Source: Atrina japonica (lineage: Eukaryota; Mollusca; Bivalvia; Pterioida; Pinnidae). Taken from it: a DNA stretch of 64,000 bases. The stretch spans positions 248,001 through 312,000 of the forward strand of contig BROG01000537.1 of assembly GCA_030159075.1 (NCBI GenBank). The letters run 5' to 3'. The notes beneath the pieces were generated by a model. That model did not search any database, was not told where the DNA came from, and was given only the letters and a program-made list of their open reading frames with translations. The position numbers were made by a program, and so were the translations under genes. Each line of letters begins with the position of its first letter. Within the stretch, counting starts at the first letter, position 1. Of this stretch, positions 23,913 through 49,379 are shown piece by piece.

Positions 23913-25835
23913 CTGTTCATTTCTTTTGCTCCTTTCATCACGATCATCTTCCCATGGAAAATTATTCCTTATTCCTGCACTTTTAAACCTTCTGCTTGGC
24001 CCAGGGGTTCCATTTTCTGATATCACAGCTGGTGTTGTCCTTGCTGATGAATTCACAGACTCAATTTCTAGGGTGTCTGATCTTGAAATATGCCTAGCGG
24101 AGCTGGTATTACCAACTGCCATTATCCACTCTACATCAGCACCTAATGAATTAGTTGACCCTCGAGATGAAGCAGATGATGGAAGTGGAGTTGCATATTC
24201 CACTAATCCTTCATGATTGAGTTTTGGTAATTGACGTCTTGCTAGACGTGCTTGCACAGCAGCCATGACTCCTTCCCCTTCAGAACTTAGCTCAACAACA
24301 TCCACAGCATGAACTAAAGGCTGTAATCTACCCTGACCCATGGCTTGTGCTATTACCGCCAGACACTCCAAAGTAGCCTGTCTAACCTGTCTTTTACTAT
24401 CACATAATGCCGGGGCAATGACCTGACATATTCTAGGCAAGTCAAAGTCATAACTTGGAAATGTAAGCAGAGCTGCAATTATTATATTTACAGTGTCCAA
24501 CCTGACTCGAGAGTTTTTATGATGAATGTGTTCAAATATCACAGATAACACAGGTTTTGGCTGGTAACTCTGCATCATTTTAATTGCAACCTTCATAACA
24601 GCCTGACGCACCACAATTTTATTATCACCCATGCGCTTCAATAATGTTGATGACAATGGTTTCAAAAACTGTTTCACATTTTGTCCCAGCTTTTCCACTA
24701 AAATGTTTAATATTTCTAACGTCACTGTTGTTATTTTGAAATTTGAATCATCCAACAAATTATTTAAGAAGCTAATAAAAGGTAACATATGAGGTAACAG
24801 AGAACTTGTTACATCACTGGTCTGTAGATCTCTGACTAAGTTTTTTAACTCTTCCACTCCCTGTGCCCTCAGTTTGAAGTTTTCTTGATCACCAATGAGT
24901 TTCATTACATGACTAGGAATAATGCCAAACTCAACAGAGTCCACATACTGAGCCCTGCTGGAATTTGGTGGTCCATTTGAAATAGATGATTCTTGTTTTG
25001 AAGATTTTGAGAAAGCAGGTTTTGTGTTGCGAGGTGTACTTGCACCTGATATGTATCCATCTGTAACAGGTTCAGCCTCCATTCCAGTCAACTGACAATA
25101 GTATCGTCTAAGAGGTGTTGAAAGTTTTGAGACATAGATACCAAACTCTCTGTCACCAACTAAATTCTTGATTTTGTCCATTGTAGTCAATGCACAATCC
25201 CGGATGTTATCTTCCACTGAATTATCAAGTAATTTCTTTGCCAGCGATTGTGTAACCTCAAAGAAATTTTCTTTCTGAAATTCTGGTGTGAACAACATTG
25301 GCAAAGAAACAACAGTTTCCTTTTTAACACGTGCATCCTCATTTTCAAGCCCGTATGTTACAATAGCGCGTAGTAAATACTGTATTTTGTTTGTATACTT
25401 CATGTAGACATGCAATGTCTGGATAACTGCTCTACGGACTGTTATCTTACTCTCCCCGATATTTGGAATAAGCTTTCCTAAAATAACAGACATGCAGGAA
25501 TCAAGGTCATCTCCAAATTGTGGGATCACTTCATTAATGAGCTGTATGCATTTCAATCTTACATCCCAGTTTGTGTCTGACAGAGCAAGAGAAAGACCAT
25601 TGAATATGGCCTTAGGATCATTATAGGGTAGCCTACCCCCATTTCTTCTCACATTAATAAGCAACTGTTCAAGTATTTCCACCCGTCTTTTGAAGCTCTC
25701 TTCCCGAAGCTGGTTAAGAACCTCATTTTGTTCCATATTCCACACCCCCGGAGTGTTTTTATCTAGGAATGAGGCATTATTGAATTCATGAACAGGGAAT
25801 TTAGCAACATGGGCCTTGGCTACTCTGCCAGCCAT
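23913..25835 (-). CDS. TOGARAM1: TOGARAM1 (crescerin), first coding exon
   Basis: TOGARAM proteins are TOG-array proteins of cilia that bind tubulin and support axonemal microtubules. The exon gives 641 codons from ATG at 25835-25833, with an in-frame TAG directly upstream. Residues about 35-255 form TOG1 (NGGRLPYNDPKAIFNGLSLAL, then NWDVRLKCIQLINEVIPQFG and ITVRRAVIQTLHVYMKYT). A polar linker covers about 255-300. Residues about 302-520 form TOG2 (EFGIIPSHVMKLIGDQENFK, NKIVVRQAVMKVAIKMM, SKRQVRQATLECLAVIAQAMG). The Ser/Thr-rich tail has LVEYATPLPSSASSRGSTNS, typical of this family. The exon ends in phase 0 at a good donor, CAG|GTAATC (intron GT at 23912-23911). A large N-terminal exon with two TOG domains fits the vertebrate gene; TOG3 and TOG4 should lie left of this window, making intron 1 at least 23.9 kb. 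Confidence 0.9.
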
Positions 25836-26004
25836 CTAATCTACAGGTGTAATACAAAATTTGGGAGATACAGACACGTACTACCTAAAATTCCGGTTTT
25901 TAAGCTTTGGTCTTTCTATGAGACTGCTTCTTGTTTTGTTGACATATCGATGCATATTTCTATTTCCCGGAATACAACATTTTCTTTTTCAATTTTCAAG
26001 ACGG

Positions 26005-26065
26005 CAGACAAAGATGGCGAACTTCTTCACAACAACACAAACTATGGAACGATCACGTGACAGCA
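26005..26065 (-). promoter_or_regulatory. Candidate TOGARAM1 promoter motifs
   Basis: About 170-240 bp upstream of the TOGARAM1 ATG lie a YY1-like AAGATGGCG (26011-26019) and a palindromic E-box, tcacgtga (26053-26060). Both are common in core promoters of housekeeping and ciliary genes. The transcription start is not determined, and no TATA box is obvious. Confidence 0.4.
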
Positions 26066-26099
26066 AAGGGAACCCGTATGCTTATGTCCTACAAATATA

Positions 26100-28255
26100 A
26101 GATTTATTTTATATTAGACAAAACGAAATACAATTACATACGGCTTAGGCTAAATTTACATCGTGATCGTGTATCCTCTAATCATATATATAATATACAT
26201 GGTTATATACATGTAGTGCCCGCATGTTGTGCATGTTTTTTATGTTTTAATATTCACATTGAGTATGCACATGTTTTCATGTATTAACTTATGTATTATC
26301 TTATATGTATATTACAATAATGTGTAACCGGTTTAATAGCTCTACAGACCTAATGTTGTCTGTTTGTACCATAAACCAATGGCGTAGCTGGGTCCAGAAA
26401 AGTGGGGGGCAGCCGGTCAAAATATTGAAAATGGATTACAGGGGCGGAACCAGGAATTTCCAAAGAGGGGCGTAACAGTGGTGTAGGAAGCAAATTAAAA
26501 GGTGGTTTAAAAAGGGATAAGGTTTGAGGCTGGTGACATTAATTAAGCTTGTTTATACTTTAAGAATTTAAACTTTATGCAATGCATACCTCATCAACAG
26601 TAGAGTGATGATTTCAAGTTGGAGTGGTGTAAATCTTAATATTTGGACATTTGTCTTTAATTTTTCTACTTTTTATGGAGAAATGAAAGTTTTTACACTT
26701 ATTTCATCAACTTTAGGCGGCACTCTCTCCCTCATCACTGCACATATTTCTATGTTGGATTAATTGTGAGACAATATTTCATTAGGCGGGTGGGTTTTTA
26801 CGTATCTTTAAGATAGTTTTTTTTTTTTTTTTTTTGAATCCCTTTTTCTTCTCCACCCAGGCGCGAAAATACGTATGGCAATCCGCCAATAAACCACTTA
26901 GATTATCCTTCTCAAAAGAAAGTAGGATCAGCAAAAAGTTACTAAAATCGGGACAGAATTTTGGCCTGGTATCCTCCAGACATTGAATTATGACCTCTTT
27001 ATCGTAAAAATATCGTTGATGGATTAATTTGGAAGCCCGATGAGGCACCCTCTAATTTCCAGACACAAAATAGCAATTCCCCCGTGGTTCAATGTTAGGC
27101 CTAACTTTCTGCCCCGATTTTAACAGATTTTGGCCTGATTTTACAAAATAAATAATAAATCGCTTAAAATCGGGACAAAAAATTCGGTCTAGTCCAATGT
27201 ATGCTTCTCAGAAATGTTCAATTATGAAAGCCCAGAGAGTCAATTATCACATTGCGACTCGTTTTTATTTCGGCCAAATATTGCATTAAATTGACATACG
27301 TATCATTTATCAAAAACAAATTGAGTACCAGCAAACACAAATGCATGCAGAGTATGATGTGGGAGTCCAGATTTTTTGTTCAAAGCTCTGGGAATACGGA
27401 AAAGTATTAAATCTTTTTTTAAAGTATGGGGAGGGGCATAATTTCCCTGGCCACCCCGGTACAGGGATTTTTACGCCTACATACGTGTAATGCGTGAAAA
27501 CGATAATTGGTATAGTGCGTTTGAGTACATATAGGACAGAGAAAAATCGAATTTTTGCGGAAAAGAAAAACCATAACTACTAATAACGTACATCAAAGTA
27601 TTTCTATATATACTACATAACACCAATCTTGACAGACATAATGTATACGCAATTTTCAAATTTTTTGGTCCAGAGATGTGAAAGTTGTCTATAAAACCTA
27701 ATGTAAAATACGGGTAAAAATTTACCTCTATTCCCACGTGTTTATTACTAAATTGAACAGCGGTGATGAATTGCGAACCGTATAGAGGTCGTTTCAGAAA
27801 GCCAAAATTATAAAATTATTTAGATAGTTCGAACTTGGTTGCGCCTTTCATGGCATTTACGGTCTCGCAGGATCTAGAAATGAGGAGCAGAGGAGCATTT
27901 TCCCTATACAAATATGGTATATTCTGTTCAAAGGGTGAATTTGACGTAAAATGTGATTAGCGATCTGAAGTTTTACATAATACATTAAAATACCCAAAAG
28001 ACAATTATAATTTGTTTAGGTACCGACTGTTTTTGTAGACGCTGTACTTCGTAACACCGTCTATGAACATAAATAAATAAATAAAATTGAATAACATTTC
28101 TATTGTAACATTGATTTATATTATGTTTCCCCGGCCCTGAAGGCCTACCGAAGATGTTGCAGCGTTAATCAGTCTGCAAATGAAACCGAAATGGTGAGGT
28201 CACCAATCAATCATGCAACATTCTTGATAGCGAAATGTTCCTACTCAATACCTCA
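26100..28255. other. Intergenic, repeat debris
   Basis: No gene is supported. It contains G-rich repeat-like phrases (caggggcggaaccaggaattt near 26440; aggggcataatttccctggcc near 27431) resembling hAT-type MITE ends, but no matching pair was found. Phrases such as cccgattttaa and aaaatcggga recur at 21607, 26944 and 27113-27177, which suggests an old repeat family. Confidence 0.4.
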
Positions 28256-28257
28256 TA

Positions 28258-28470
28258 CTATATAAAAAATCTCAGATACCAAAGTATAAATTAATAGAAT
28301 GTCCAGGACATAGATACAAATCCGGTAAAAATGGATAAACAAGAGGTGGGATCATGTGCCATGGAGGAGTAAGCATCTGGGAAGCCCCTGCCCCGACCCC
28401 GGTACCACGCCCCGCCGTGAGTCCACAGTCAAGTCAACATTTCACTTAGTGAAACAGAGTAGTCGCAAAC
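28258..28470 (-). mobile_element. Retroelement 3' fragment
   Basis: In reverse complement it matches the 3' half of the plus-strand fragment at 40646-41215. Shared features are ctccatggcac, ccggatttgtatctatgtcc, tggacattctat and the common end tatactttggtatctgagat. It also keeps the tttcactaagtgaaa block that overlaps the end of the coding part. The middle is rearranged (a GC-rich cccctgccccgaccccgg insertion). It is a 5'-truncated, decayed copy. Confidence 0.7.
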
Positions 28471-28528
28471 AAAATTTTATTGTATGTCAAATCTCTTTAA
28501 CTACGTGAAAAAGGTTCTATATATAAAA

Positions 28529-28977
28529 TTTGCATAAGATAAACGTGTATATATTCAGTTGATTGGTCACATGACAAAAAAGTTGGTAATACAGGCTGTT
28601 CTGTTGATTGTTTTAAACCATCCTCATGAACATAAATAAATAAATTTTGAAGATTTTCTGAAAGTACGGGGCTCAATCTCCTGGATGGATTTATGTAGTA
28701 AATTCTGTGCAGTTACATATTGTACAAGCGAATTCATTTTACGTAAGATAATGGATCCAGTTTGAGAAAATCGCGGAAATCCTTGTCCTATATGTACCCA
28801 AACGCACTATAAGATATAACTTACATTTTGATATAATGCAAAGTTTACAAATAAATTCTCATATTCATACAAACTGAGGAAAAGAAAATGAAAATGTCTT
28901 TACCCAAAAATATAAGATATAATTCATTTTGAATTATCATGCCTGTGTACATCATACAAACTGAGGAAAAGAAAATG

Positions 28978-29026
<49 letters not shown>

Positions 29027-29980
29027 TTATTATATATCAATCTAAGTTTTAAAAAAGGAAAAATAGATTTTGAAAAAAGAACACAGCTAATGCCCCATTT
29101 AGAGTTTTTGGACAATATATTTATTTGAATACAAAACAAACCAAAACTTACGGTTATTAATATTCTTTTATCATTAAAGGTTGTTAAATTTGGCTAGATT
29201 AACTACTATATATAGAAAAAATACCGAAAAATATCCATTATCAGGAACATTATCAGAGGCGGATTCGAGGTAGGGGGCGTAAAGGGTGTACACCTTCTCC
29301 CTTTTGCATAAGATAAACGTGTATATATTCAGTTGATTGGTCACATGACAAAAAAGTTGGTAATACAGGCTGTTCTGTTGATTGTTTTAAACCATCCTCA
29401 TGAAATTTTGAAGATTTTCTGAAAATACAGGGCTCAATCTCCTGAATGGATTTATGTAGTAAATTCTGTGCAGTTACATATTGTACAAGCGAATTCATTT
29501 TACATAAGATAATGGATCCAGTTTGAGAAAATCGCGGAAATCCTTGTCCTATATGTACCCAAACGCACTATAAGATATAACTTACATTTTGATATAATGC
29601 AAAATTTGCCAAGTTTACAAGTAAATTTTCATATTCATACAAACTGAGGAAAAGAAAATGAAAATGTTTTTAAATAATGCAATTCTTTTTTTTTTCTTTT
29701 TTTTTTTTTGTTATTGTATATCAATCTAAGTTTTAAAAATGAAATATAGATTTTGAAAAAAGAACACAGCTAATGCCCCATTAAGAGTTTTTGGACAATA
29801 TATTTATTTGAATACAAAACAAACCAAAACTTACGGTTATTAATATTCTTTTATCCATTAAAGGTTGTTAAATTTGGCTAGATTAACTACTATATATAGA
29901 AAAAATACCGAAAAATATCCATTACCAGGAACATTATCAGAAGCGGATTCGAGGTAGGGGGGCGTAAAGGGTGTACACCT
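28529..29980. repeat. Direct tandem duplication, 775-bp offset
   Basis: Copy 1 (28529-29292) and copy 2 (29304-29980) run in parallel from ttgcataagataaacgtg to ggattcgaggtagggg and gggtgtacacct. Copy 1 has an extra aacataaataaataaat piece near 28628 and a 44-T run (28982-29025). Copy 2 has a short interrupted T run near 29689. Identity is otherwise high, so the duplication looks recent. A run of T within a unit and a gtcctatatgtac block shared with 27520 (inverted) suggest that the unit itself is a transposon remnant. Confidence 0.9.
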
Positions 29981-30487
29981 CCCCCCTTTGGAAGCCAGAG
30001 TATAGAAATCATTTGTAAATGAACTACACAATGTTTTCAGTATTTGGACAGGAGTAAGCGCACAGTACTTAACAAAAGAAATGTTTAAAACCGACATATT
30101 TTGCGATATAAAGGTGGAAAAGTAATAAAATAAGTTATAATTTTCGCGACTCGCTACACTCGGCGAACACATCCTACCATTCCTCCCTTCTAATTTTAAA
30201 TTCTGGAGCATCCCTACGTTTCTCTGAAGGTTTTGAATTTGATGACTACGCTTTTATTTCAATTTTCTCTCTAGAGTGTTTGCTATACATATCGGTAAAG
30301 AAATTTTCGTTTGCGTTTTCTCAGCCTGCATGTATGAATGTAAAAAAAATATATTTGTAAAACAAATTGGCATTGGATCATGATGCATACATTTTCCCTT
30401 GCGTTATTATCAGTTAAAGGTTGCATTATATTTTAAAATAATATAGTATCATGATAAGCAAATTATATAAAAAATAAATAGATCTAA

Positions 30488-30601
30488 AATGACTAATGAC
30501 ATTGACAAAAATGTAGTCAATTTCAAGACGACGTGACCCTTCCTCAGGACGAATTGACTAAAATTACATAATAAAATACACACGCACACACACACACACA
30601 C

Positions 30602-30640
<39 letters not shown>

Positions 30641-31255
30641 AACACACACACACACAACGGTTATAAAAAATGTCGATATCAAAATCGTAGAAATGCGATT
30701 AAAAATACGAGCAAAGTAAATAAAATCTAGAAAGGTGAAACTAGCAAAAAACAAAAAGCGGGAAAAAACAAAAACATACAAACAAAGCGAAGGACAAGAC
30801 AAAAGGAAAGTACAGACTGCATACGGTATAACGAATCGAAACACGTTATCTCGAAAGAACAAAATACACATTGTATGTCAGCAAACAGAATTCATTTGGT
30901 GAAGTCAATTAACTCATTGATGCCTTTGGATCTGAATGGATGGAGTCTGTGCATATTTCTTTCTTTCTGTTTTCTTTCCACATCGCTCCAATTTTGGTTA
31001 TAATCAATAACCACGACTGTCATGCACTCCCATTGATGGCCCTCAAGGTTGAAATGGGCACCCAAATGTTCATCGAGTGTTTCAGTTTTAATAATGGTAG
31101 ACCGGTGGTTATTGATGCGTCTTCGTGGGTCTCCAGTGTTTCTGGCAAACTTTACAAGTGATAAGATGGACGCAGATGTTGTTACAGAGATTTGAACTAC
31201 CATGTCCTTGAGATTTCTGCGCTGTCTAAATGAAAGGTGGTTCTTTGAAGACATT
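30488..31255 (-). mobile_element. Penelope-like retroelement 3' region
   Basis: On the minus strand the segment carries an endonuclease-like tail: CNNICVHLITCKVCQKH in one frame, then RRRINNHRS, DEHLGAHFNLEGH and a C-terminal RLHPFRSKGIN in the next. Paired Cys, then RxxxHR, then AHFxxxxH is the pattern of the GIY-YIG-type domain of Penelope-like elements. At least one frameshift separates the two parts, so it is not functional. Downstream, at about 30490-30560, gtcctgaggaagggtcacgt and a gtcaatgtcattagtca block look like its 3' UTR, and a CA microsatellite has expanded between them. Confidence 0.65.
30576..30656. repeat. (CA)n microsatellite
   Basis: Imperfect CA repeats interrupted by single T and A changes. 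The 89-codon minus frame across it is an artefact. Confidence 0.95.
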
Positions 31256-31259
31256 TGTC

Positions 31260-33040
31260 ATTCTATCATTGTTGTTGATTGTTGACCAATACTTCTGAAG
31301 AATGTTATTATTGTTCTAACCATTTACATTTTGTACTTTGAAATTTCAACACTTGTAGTCATTTTGTGCATATTTGCTACGTCACTGCTCCGGGTCATTC
31401 GTAAGATTGAACGCCAGCACCAGGGTACGGTTATATCGATTAGTTTTTAATGTTGGTTTAAACAATATTTATTCGAATATGAGATTGTTACATATAAACA
31501 AGTAATACAATACAATTAGGGATTTGAAAAAAAAAGCAAGTCTGTTTATATTAATTCATCTCCCCTTTTTATGTTGAGCGTCCACACTAAAATCAAAAAC
31601 CTATATAGCTATCTTAGTATCAGGAAAAAAAATACTCAACGAAAAGACATTTTAGGAGAACATATACAATTTAAATGCTTATTAAGATATTTCCCTGATG
31701 TGTTAAGATAAAAAATTGAACTTAAAAATACCATATCTTTGGTACATACTGATAAATAACATCAAATAATAGTTTTCACATTTATGACACATGTTTGTGT
31801 TTATCTGTTCATTTAAGGACTGTGTTACATATTTCCCCCCAGATCTTTGCAGGTTTTTTTTCTGTTCTACGATTTCAAATTGAAATGATCTTATCATCTA
31901 AAAATAACACAATATCTCTTATCAATGAAAAAAAATTCCAAACCATGAGCATTTATACCCCAGACCTATGTACGTAATGATATGAGTGATCCTTGTACAG
32001 CGGCCTACACAACGATATTATTATCCAAACCAGTTTACTTACTTTTTAAATTTTTCTTTTCCTCTTCAAGTAATATTGACTTTAAACCATGTGTTAACAT
32101 AACCACGGACTCGATAAGAATTAACTTAAATGTCGAATTTTAAGTTTTAATGAAACGTGTCAACGAGAGCATTGGCCAGAGTGTTTAACAACAATCCAAT
32201 TAAGGGTACGTGGACGCGCGATGAGTACCGTCTCTTGACATACTAGTAGACTAAAGGTCTATTCGTTTGGCATTGAAAAAAAAACGTTTAATACAAACGG
32301 TTTTTAGGGTTCCTAACCGATTCTTTTTCCGAAAAGAATACAGCTTTAGGTTTGTAACCGAATCAAAATGGCGTGTTAAGTGTAGTGTTGATGTGTCATC
32401 TTATCACCTCTTTATTTTTGTTGAAAGTTTGCTGACATACCATTTTCACTTTGTTATATTATTGAAACTATGAAAAGTTTTTCTAAATTTTTTACATTTT
32501 AGCTAGGGTGTACGCATGAACGTTAAATAATTATTTTCTTGATTGAATTCAATTCTATTCCTTTATTTCTCGTAAACCATGTTATCTGGTGTAAAACATA
32601 AAAAAAAATCTCAGATACCAAAGTATAAAACTTAAGTATGTCCAGGATATAAAACAAACACATATGTACATATACAAAATTACATTGTCATGTCAAAAAA
32701 TACGTAATCTTTTCAGGCAATAACATTAACTATGTTCATAGGAGGACATATATATGCATTTACATGCTTAATAAATTTGCAAATATTTTGTAAAAAGAAT
32801 AAGGATTTTTTGTTTGGAAACAACATTTGAAATTTTACTGTATTTAGTCCTTCACAAAATTAGCTATATACCTAAATATTTGGTATATTCTACAATTTAA
32901 AATTTTCTTAAACAGTCTATAACAAACACTTTTAGATGGATTTTCAACTTCTATTTTTGTTTAAAAAAAATCGTGTAATATACATTCGACATGCTCACCC
33001 AGTCTTTGTCAATCAATCCTTGAGATTCTCACACATTACT
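31260..33040. other. Non-coding stretch
   Basis: No gene is supported. A short copy of the retroelement 3' end lies at about 32605-32655 in minus orientation (atctcagataccaaagtata, then atgtccaggata), too short to classify further. Confidence 0.45.
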
Positions 33041-33045
33041 TAAAG

Positions 33046-33664
33046 GGATGGTTCACCATTTTGACAAGTTTTGTTTAATTAATTATTATGATTCCCAGAG
33101 TCTACTCCGAAATTTTTTATGATTTTCTGACAAGAAATAACCGAGATACACCCTTTTTATAACGATAAAATTACAGCTATAGGAAGCGGCCATGTTGTTT
33201 GAGACGTTGCATACATCGTTCTTTACATATACACCACCGACGTACGTACATGCTTTTATCCCCCAAATTAAATTAAAATGTCAGGTTTCGAATTTTAAAA
33301 AGTCAAGTTAAATGGCAATGAAATAAAAATGTTTAAGTCCTGATTTTGTTATAAATAATTATTGATTGGATCCGTTTTGCATGAATTAACAAGTCTAGAT
33401 CTACCCAGAGACGTGTATGGCACGTGTTTGGTCTACCCTAGTGTCGGGATTTATTAATATATTTGTTTTTGATTCAGTGTAGGGTTGAGGATTCTGAAAT
33501 GTATGTCTATCATTATCAAAGCGTCCACATTCAGGAATGTGTTATACATGTACGCATGCTCGGGCGCTGTGTATAAAGTTGGTTGGCTTGTGTTATAATA
33601 GCTTTGTTTGATGTAAAGAATACGACTACCGCTTATGTGACTATATATCAAAAGTGCATTGTCC

Positions 33665-33718
<54 letters not shown>

Positions 33719-34994
33719 TCTCTCATAAACCGATACTAAATACTGAGGTACTCATATTTACAGGTGTCAATGACAATGACAATTTTATTCTCATAAACGT
33801 AATAGGATACATTGTAGAGAAGATGGTGTCAGAATTACCAGGGACGTCCCTAGTTTTACATCCACGCGTGTTTACCTCGGGTTTTCATGCGGCTAAAAAG
33901 TGTCCCAAATGTCGATGATAGACCGTGTAATTACAATACGAAATTATATAGGGCCTATGTAATTCAGAAATTTTAATTCATAGAAGTAAAATTCTTTTTT
34001 TTTCATTTGTCAGCTGGATATTATATGTTGTTAGTTTGAGCATCGATCGCTGTTTTGAGTGCACGTCTCTGACTAAATCGACTCTCAAACGTACAATTTT
34101 CGGGGGAAAAAAATTATTTTTTCAAATATCATATCGCAGAAATTAATCAACCTGCAGTTATTATTTTCTTCATAAATGGGTATTCGGCATCATGTCAAAG
34201 CGACGTTTACCCACTCTCGATTGAATAGCCACGTGTCATTTCATTATAAGTAAAATGTTTCCCCCAGCATCAAGGGGATTAAAATATGTACCGACACCAC
34301 GACTTCTGAAAGTCGCGTTTACGGGGTATTGTACACAACAACGGATTAGACCTAGGTGAATGTCGTAAGTTAGTTTAAAAGTGCTGGAAAACATATACAA
34401 AACTTGCTTCACCACTCTCATACTTGGACATAACAACTCTCGACCAACAAAATACGAATACGTAACATCACATGACATAACAATTTAGACAAAAGAGGAC
34501 ATAATATACAGTGACGGACTAACAAGTAAACAATAATTTACTACGGACTCAAACGGAGACGATACTGGCAGATAAATTAATTACAAAATATTAAAATCAT
34601 TAAGTAAATATAATTAATAGTTTGTCCCTATGACAATAGGATGTTGGCATTTCCATACAGCGGTGATAAAAAAATGAAATATTGACTTATTCATTCAAAC
34701 AAGTAATGATACATACTTCTCTGTTGAATTAATTTATTTGTTGTCAGTGACAAAAAAAAAAAAAAAGAATTACAGGGTGCGTTTTCCTGGCTTGTTGGCA
34801 ATTCAGAAACGGTGTAGCTTACGTCACGAAAACAGCACCCTTTATCACAAAGCGGGATTTCCACACAGCAGCTTCATTTTGAACTTTGAATTTTCTTGAA
34901 AATGTGTGGCCCGATTGAAATATTTTTTCGGTTTTGGAATCGGAAAGATAATCTCTTTCAAATAAACACAACTTTTGTTTAGGGTGAACCATCC
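33046..34994. mobile_element. Possible TIR element
   Basis: ggatggttcacc (33046-33057) and its exact reverse complement (34983-34994) could be the inner part of terminal inverted repeats. No transposase lies between them. A CT microsatellite (33668-33724) and other AT-rich DNA fill the interior. The two motifs may equally be ends of two separate elements. Confidence 0.3.
33668..33724. repeat. (CT)n microsatellite
   Basis: CT repeats with one interruption (ctcatctc). Arg/Glu-rich and Ser/Leu-rich frames across it are artefacts. Confidence 0.98.
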
Positions 34995-35625
34995 ATTTAC
35001 ACCAGTTATATAATGTTCTGTTAATATAACAAACAACATGTTGGGTACAGCTATTTTATGGTAAGTTGGTTCTCCGGGAATCACGAAGGTCCGAAGCGTT
35101 AATCCATCTTTCCGTTTGTTTGCAACAATACGGCCTAATAAAGAAATATAATTGAACTACTGAAGCTTGACCAAAGTTGATAATATTTTCTGTTGTCTAA
35201 ATACACCTGGTTTATCTCAGTCCTTGTCGTCGCCCGAAGGTTATGTTGCCAATGAACTAGGAAATCAGATAAACCACAGAAATGACGTTCGGGATTTTAT
35301 CCCTTGGCTTGATTTCAACTTTATAGGCATTCTCATAACAGATGCATCGACTGTCTGTCCTCAAGAATATGTTCCTGGTGCACCAAACAAGCTGAAAATG
35401 AATGCGGGAGATTATACATAGTTAAAGAAATTGTAATCAAAGGTTTGTATATCATAAATTTTGTTGAACAATATAACTTATTGGTGTTCAAAACACTATT
35501 ATTTTCTGGGAAATTTTATATATTTCTAGTATGTGTACGAGAAAAAAAGATTAGAAGATAATATCACTCGATGTATATACAAGTATATCTTTTCTTCTTT
35601 CATTTTCGCAGTAAGAGGAGCTACC

Positions 35626-47855
<12,230 letters not shown>

Positions 47856-48119
47856 TTGGTTTCCAGGAGGGCAAGACACATCTTTACGAGTCATGCAATT
47901 GATTTTCAAAGCGACGTTAGTTACCTTTCCCAAAATATACATTGAATTTTTATTCGATAAATTATGATATATACAAACATAAATATTGCTATAATCCACT
48001 ATATTCTAATTTTACAGTAGTTTGAGATATACCGCTTAAACCACCACCCATAACTTTATTTTGAACTTTGTAAATCCATATTTGTTTATTTCATTGGAAA
48101 TAGAATATACATACATACC

Positions 48120-48238
<119 letters not shown>

Positions 48239-48579
48239 TTTTAATTGTATCTCGTAGTAACAAACATTTAATTTGTGCATTTTATTACTTTTCTGCATGC
48301 AAAATGCTGCTCATTACTTCTTTCTGAACATTGTAAATCTATATTTGTTTATTTTCATTGTAAATACGGTTATATATGTTGTTCATTAAATTGTATCCAC
48401 TCGTACTGACAAACATTTACCTTGTGTATTTTTAGAATTACTTTTCTGCAGGCAATATGTCGCGATTGGGACTAACGTGTATATTTCTTACATGTATTTT
48501 ATTATACAATATAAGACTTTTTGTTAGTTATGGAGTATCAGATATCTTATGATAAACGTCTTGATACGTTGTAAAAGGG

Positions 48580-49192
48580 CCTCAACCATACTGTAAAGTG
48601 CTTAAAGGGCTCTCGTCTCAAACCTAATAACAGGCTGCAACCATACTGTAAAGTGCTTAAAGGGCTCTCGTCTCACACCTAATAACAGGCTGCAACCATA
48701 CTGTAAAGTGCTTAAAGGGCTCTCGTCTACTGTAAAGTGCTTAAAGGGCTCTCGTCTCAAACCTAATAACAGGCTGCAACCATACTGTAAATAGGGCTCT
48801 CGTAACAGCTCCATACTGTAAAGTGCTTAAAGGGCTCTCGTCTCACACCTAATAACAGGCTGCAACCATACTGTAAAGTGCTTAAAGGGCTCTCGTCTCA
48901 CACCTAATAACAGGCTGCAACCATACTGTAAAGTGCTTAAAGGGCTCTCGTCTCAAACCTAATAACAGGCTGCATACTGTAAAGTGCTTAAAGGGCTCTC
49001 GTCTCACACCTAATAACAGGCTGCAACCATACTGTAAAGTGCTTAAAGGGCTCTCGTCTCAAACCTAATAACAGGCTGCAACCATACTGTAAAGTGCTCA
49101 CACACCTAATAACAGGCTGCAACCATACTGTAAAGTGCTTAAAGGGCTCTCGTCTCAAACCTAATAACAGGCTGCAACCATACTGTAAAGTG
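48580..49192. repeat. 55-bp minisatellite, ~12 copies
   Basis: The unit is aagtgcttaaagggctctcg, tctca(a/c)acctaataacagg, ctgcaaccatactgta. Several units are shortened by internal deletions (near 48728, 48785, 48975 and 49095). The remaining units are nearly identical. Confidence 0.97.
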
Positions 49193-49379
49193 GCTAATTT
49201 GGCACAATCTGATTTACTGCTCTGACAGCTTGAAATAATGTTGCTCGTTTTAACTGTATCACTTTAAACGTAAATGTTTTTGTAGACTGATTGTGGTCTA
49301 TTCACTGTTTCAACACACACAAAAATTCAGCTCATTTATATCTAAATTATGCGCCAAGTGACTCAACCTGAAAATGTTT

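Noticed and set aside
23905..24216. 103-codon plus-strand open frame
   Set aside because: It lies antisense to the strongly supported TOGARAM1 exon and has no domain pattern.
26440..27440. hAT-like MITE between caggggcggaacc and aatttccctgg
   Set aside because: The two ends do not form a convincing inverted pair and no target duplication is visible.
35167..35421. 84-codon plus-strand frame before the VWA gene
   Set aside because: No domain, no link to the signal-peptide exon, and a splice acceptor at 35611 separates it; at most it is 5' UTR.
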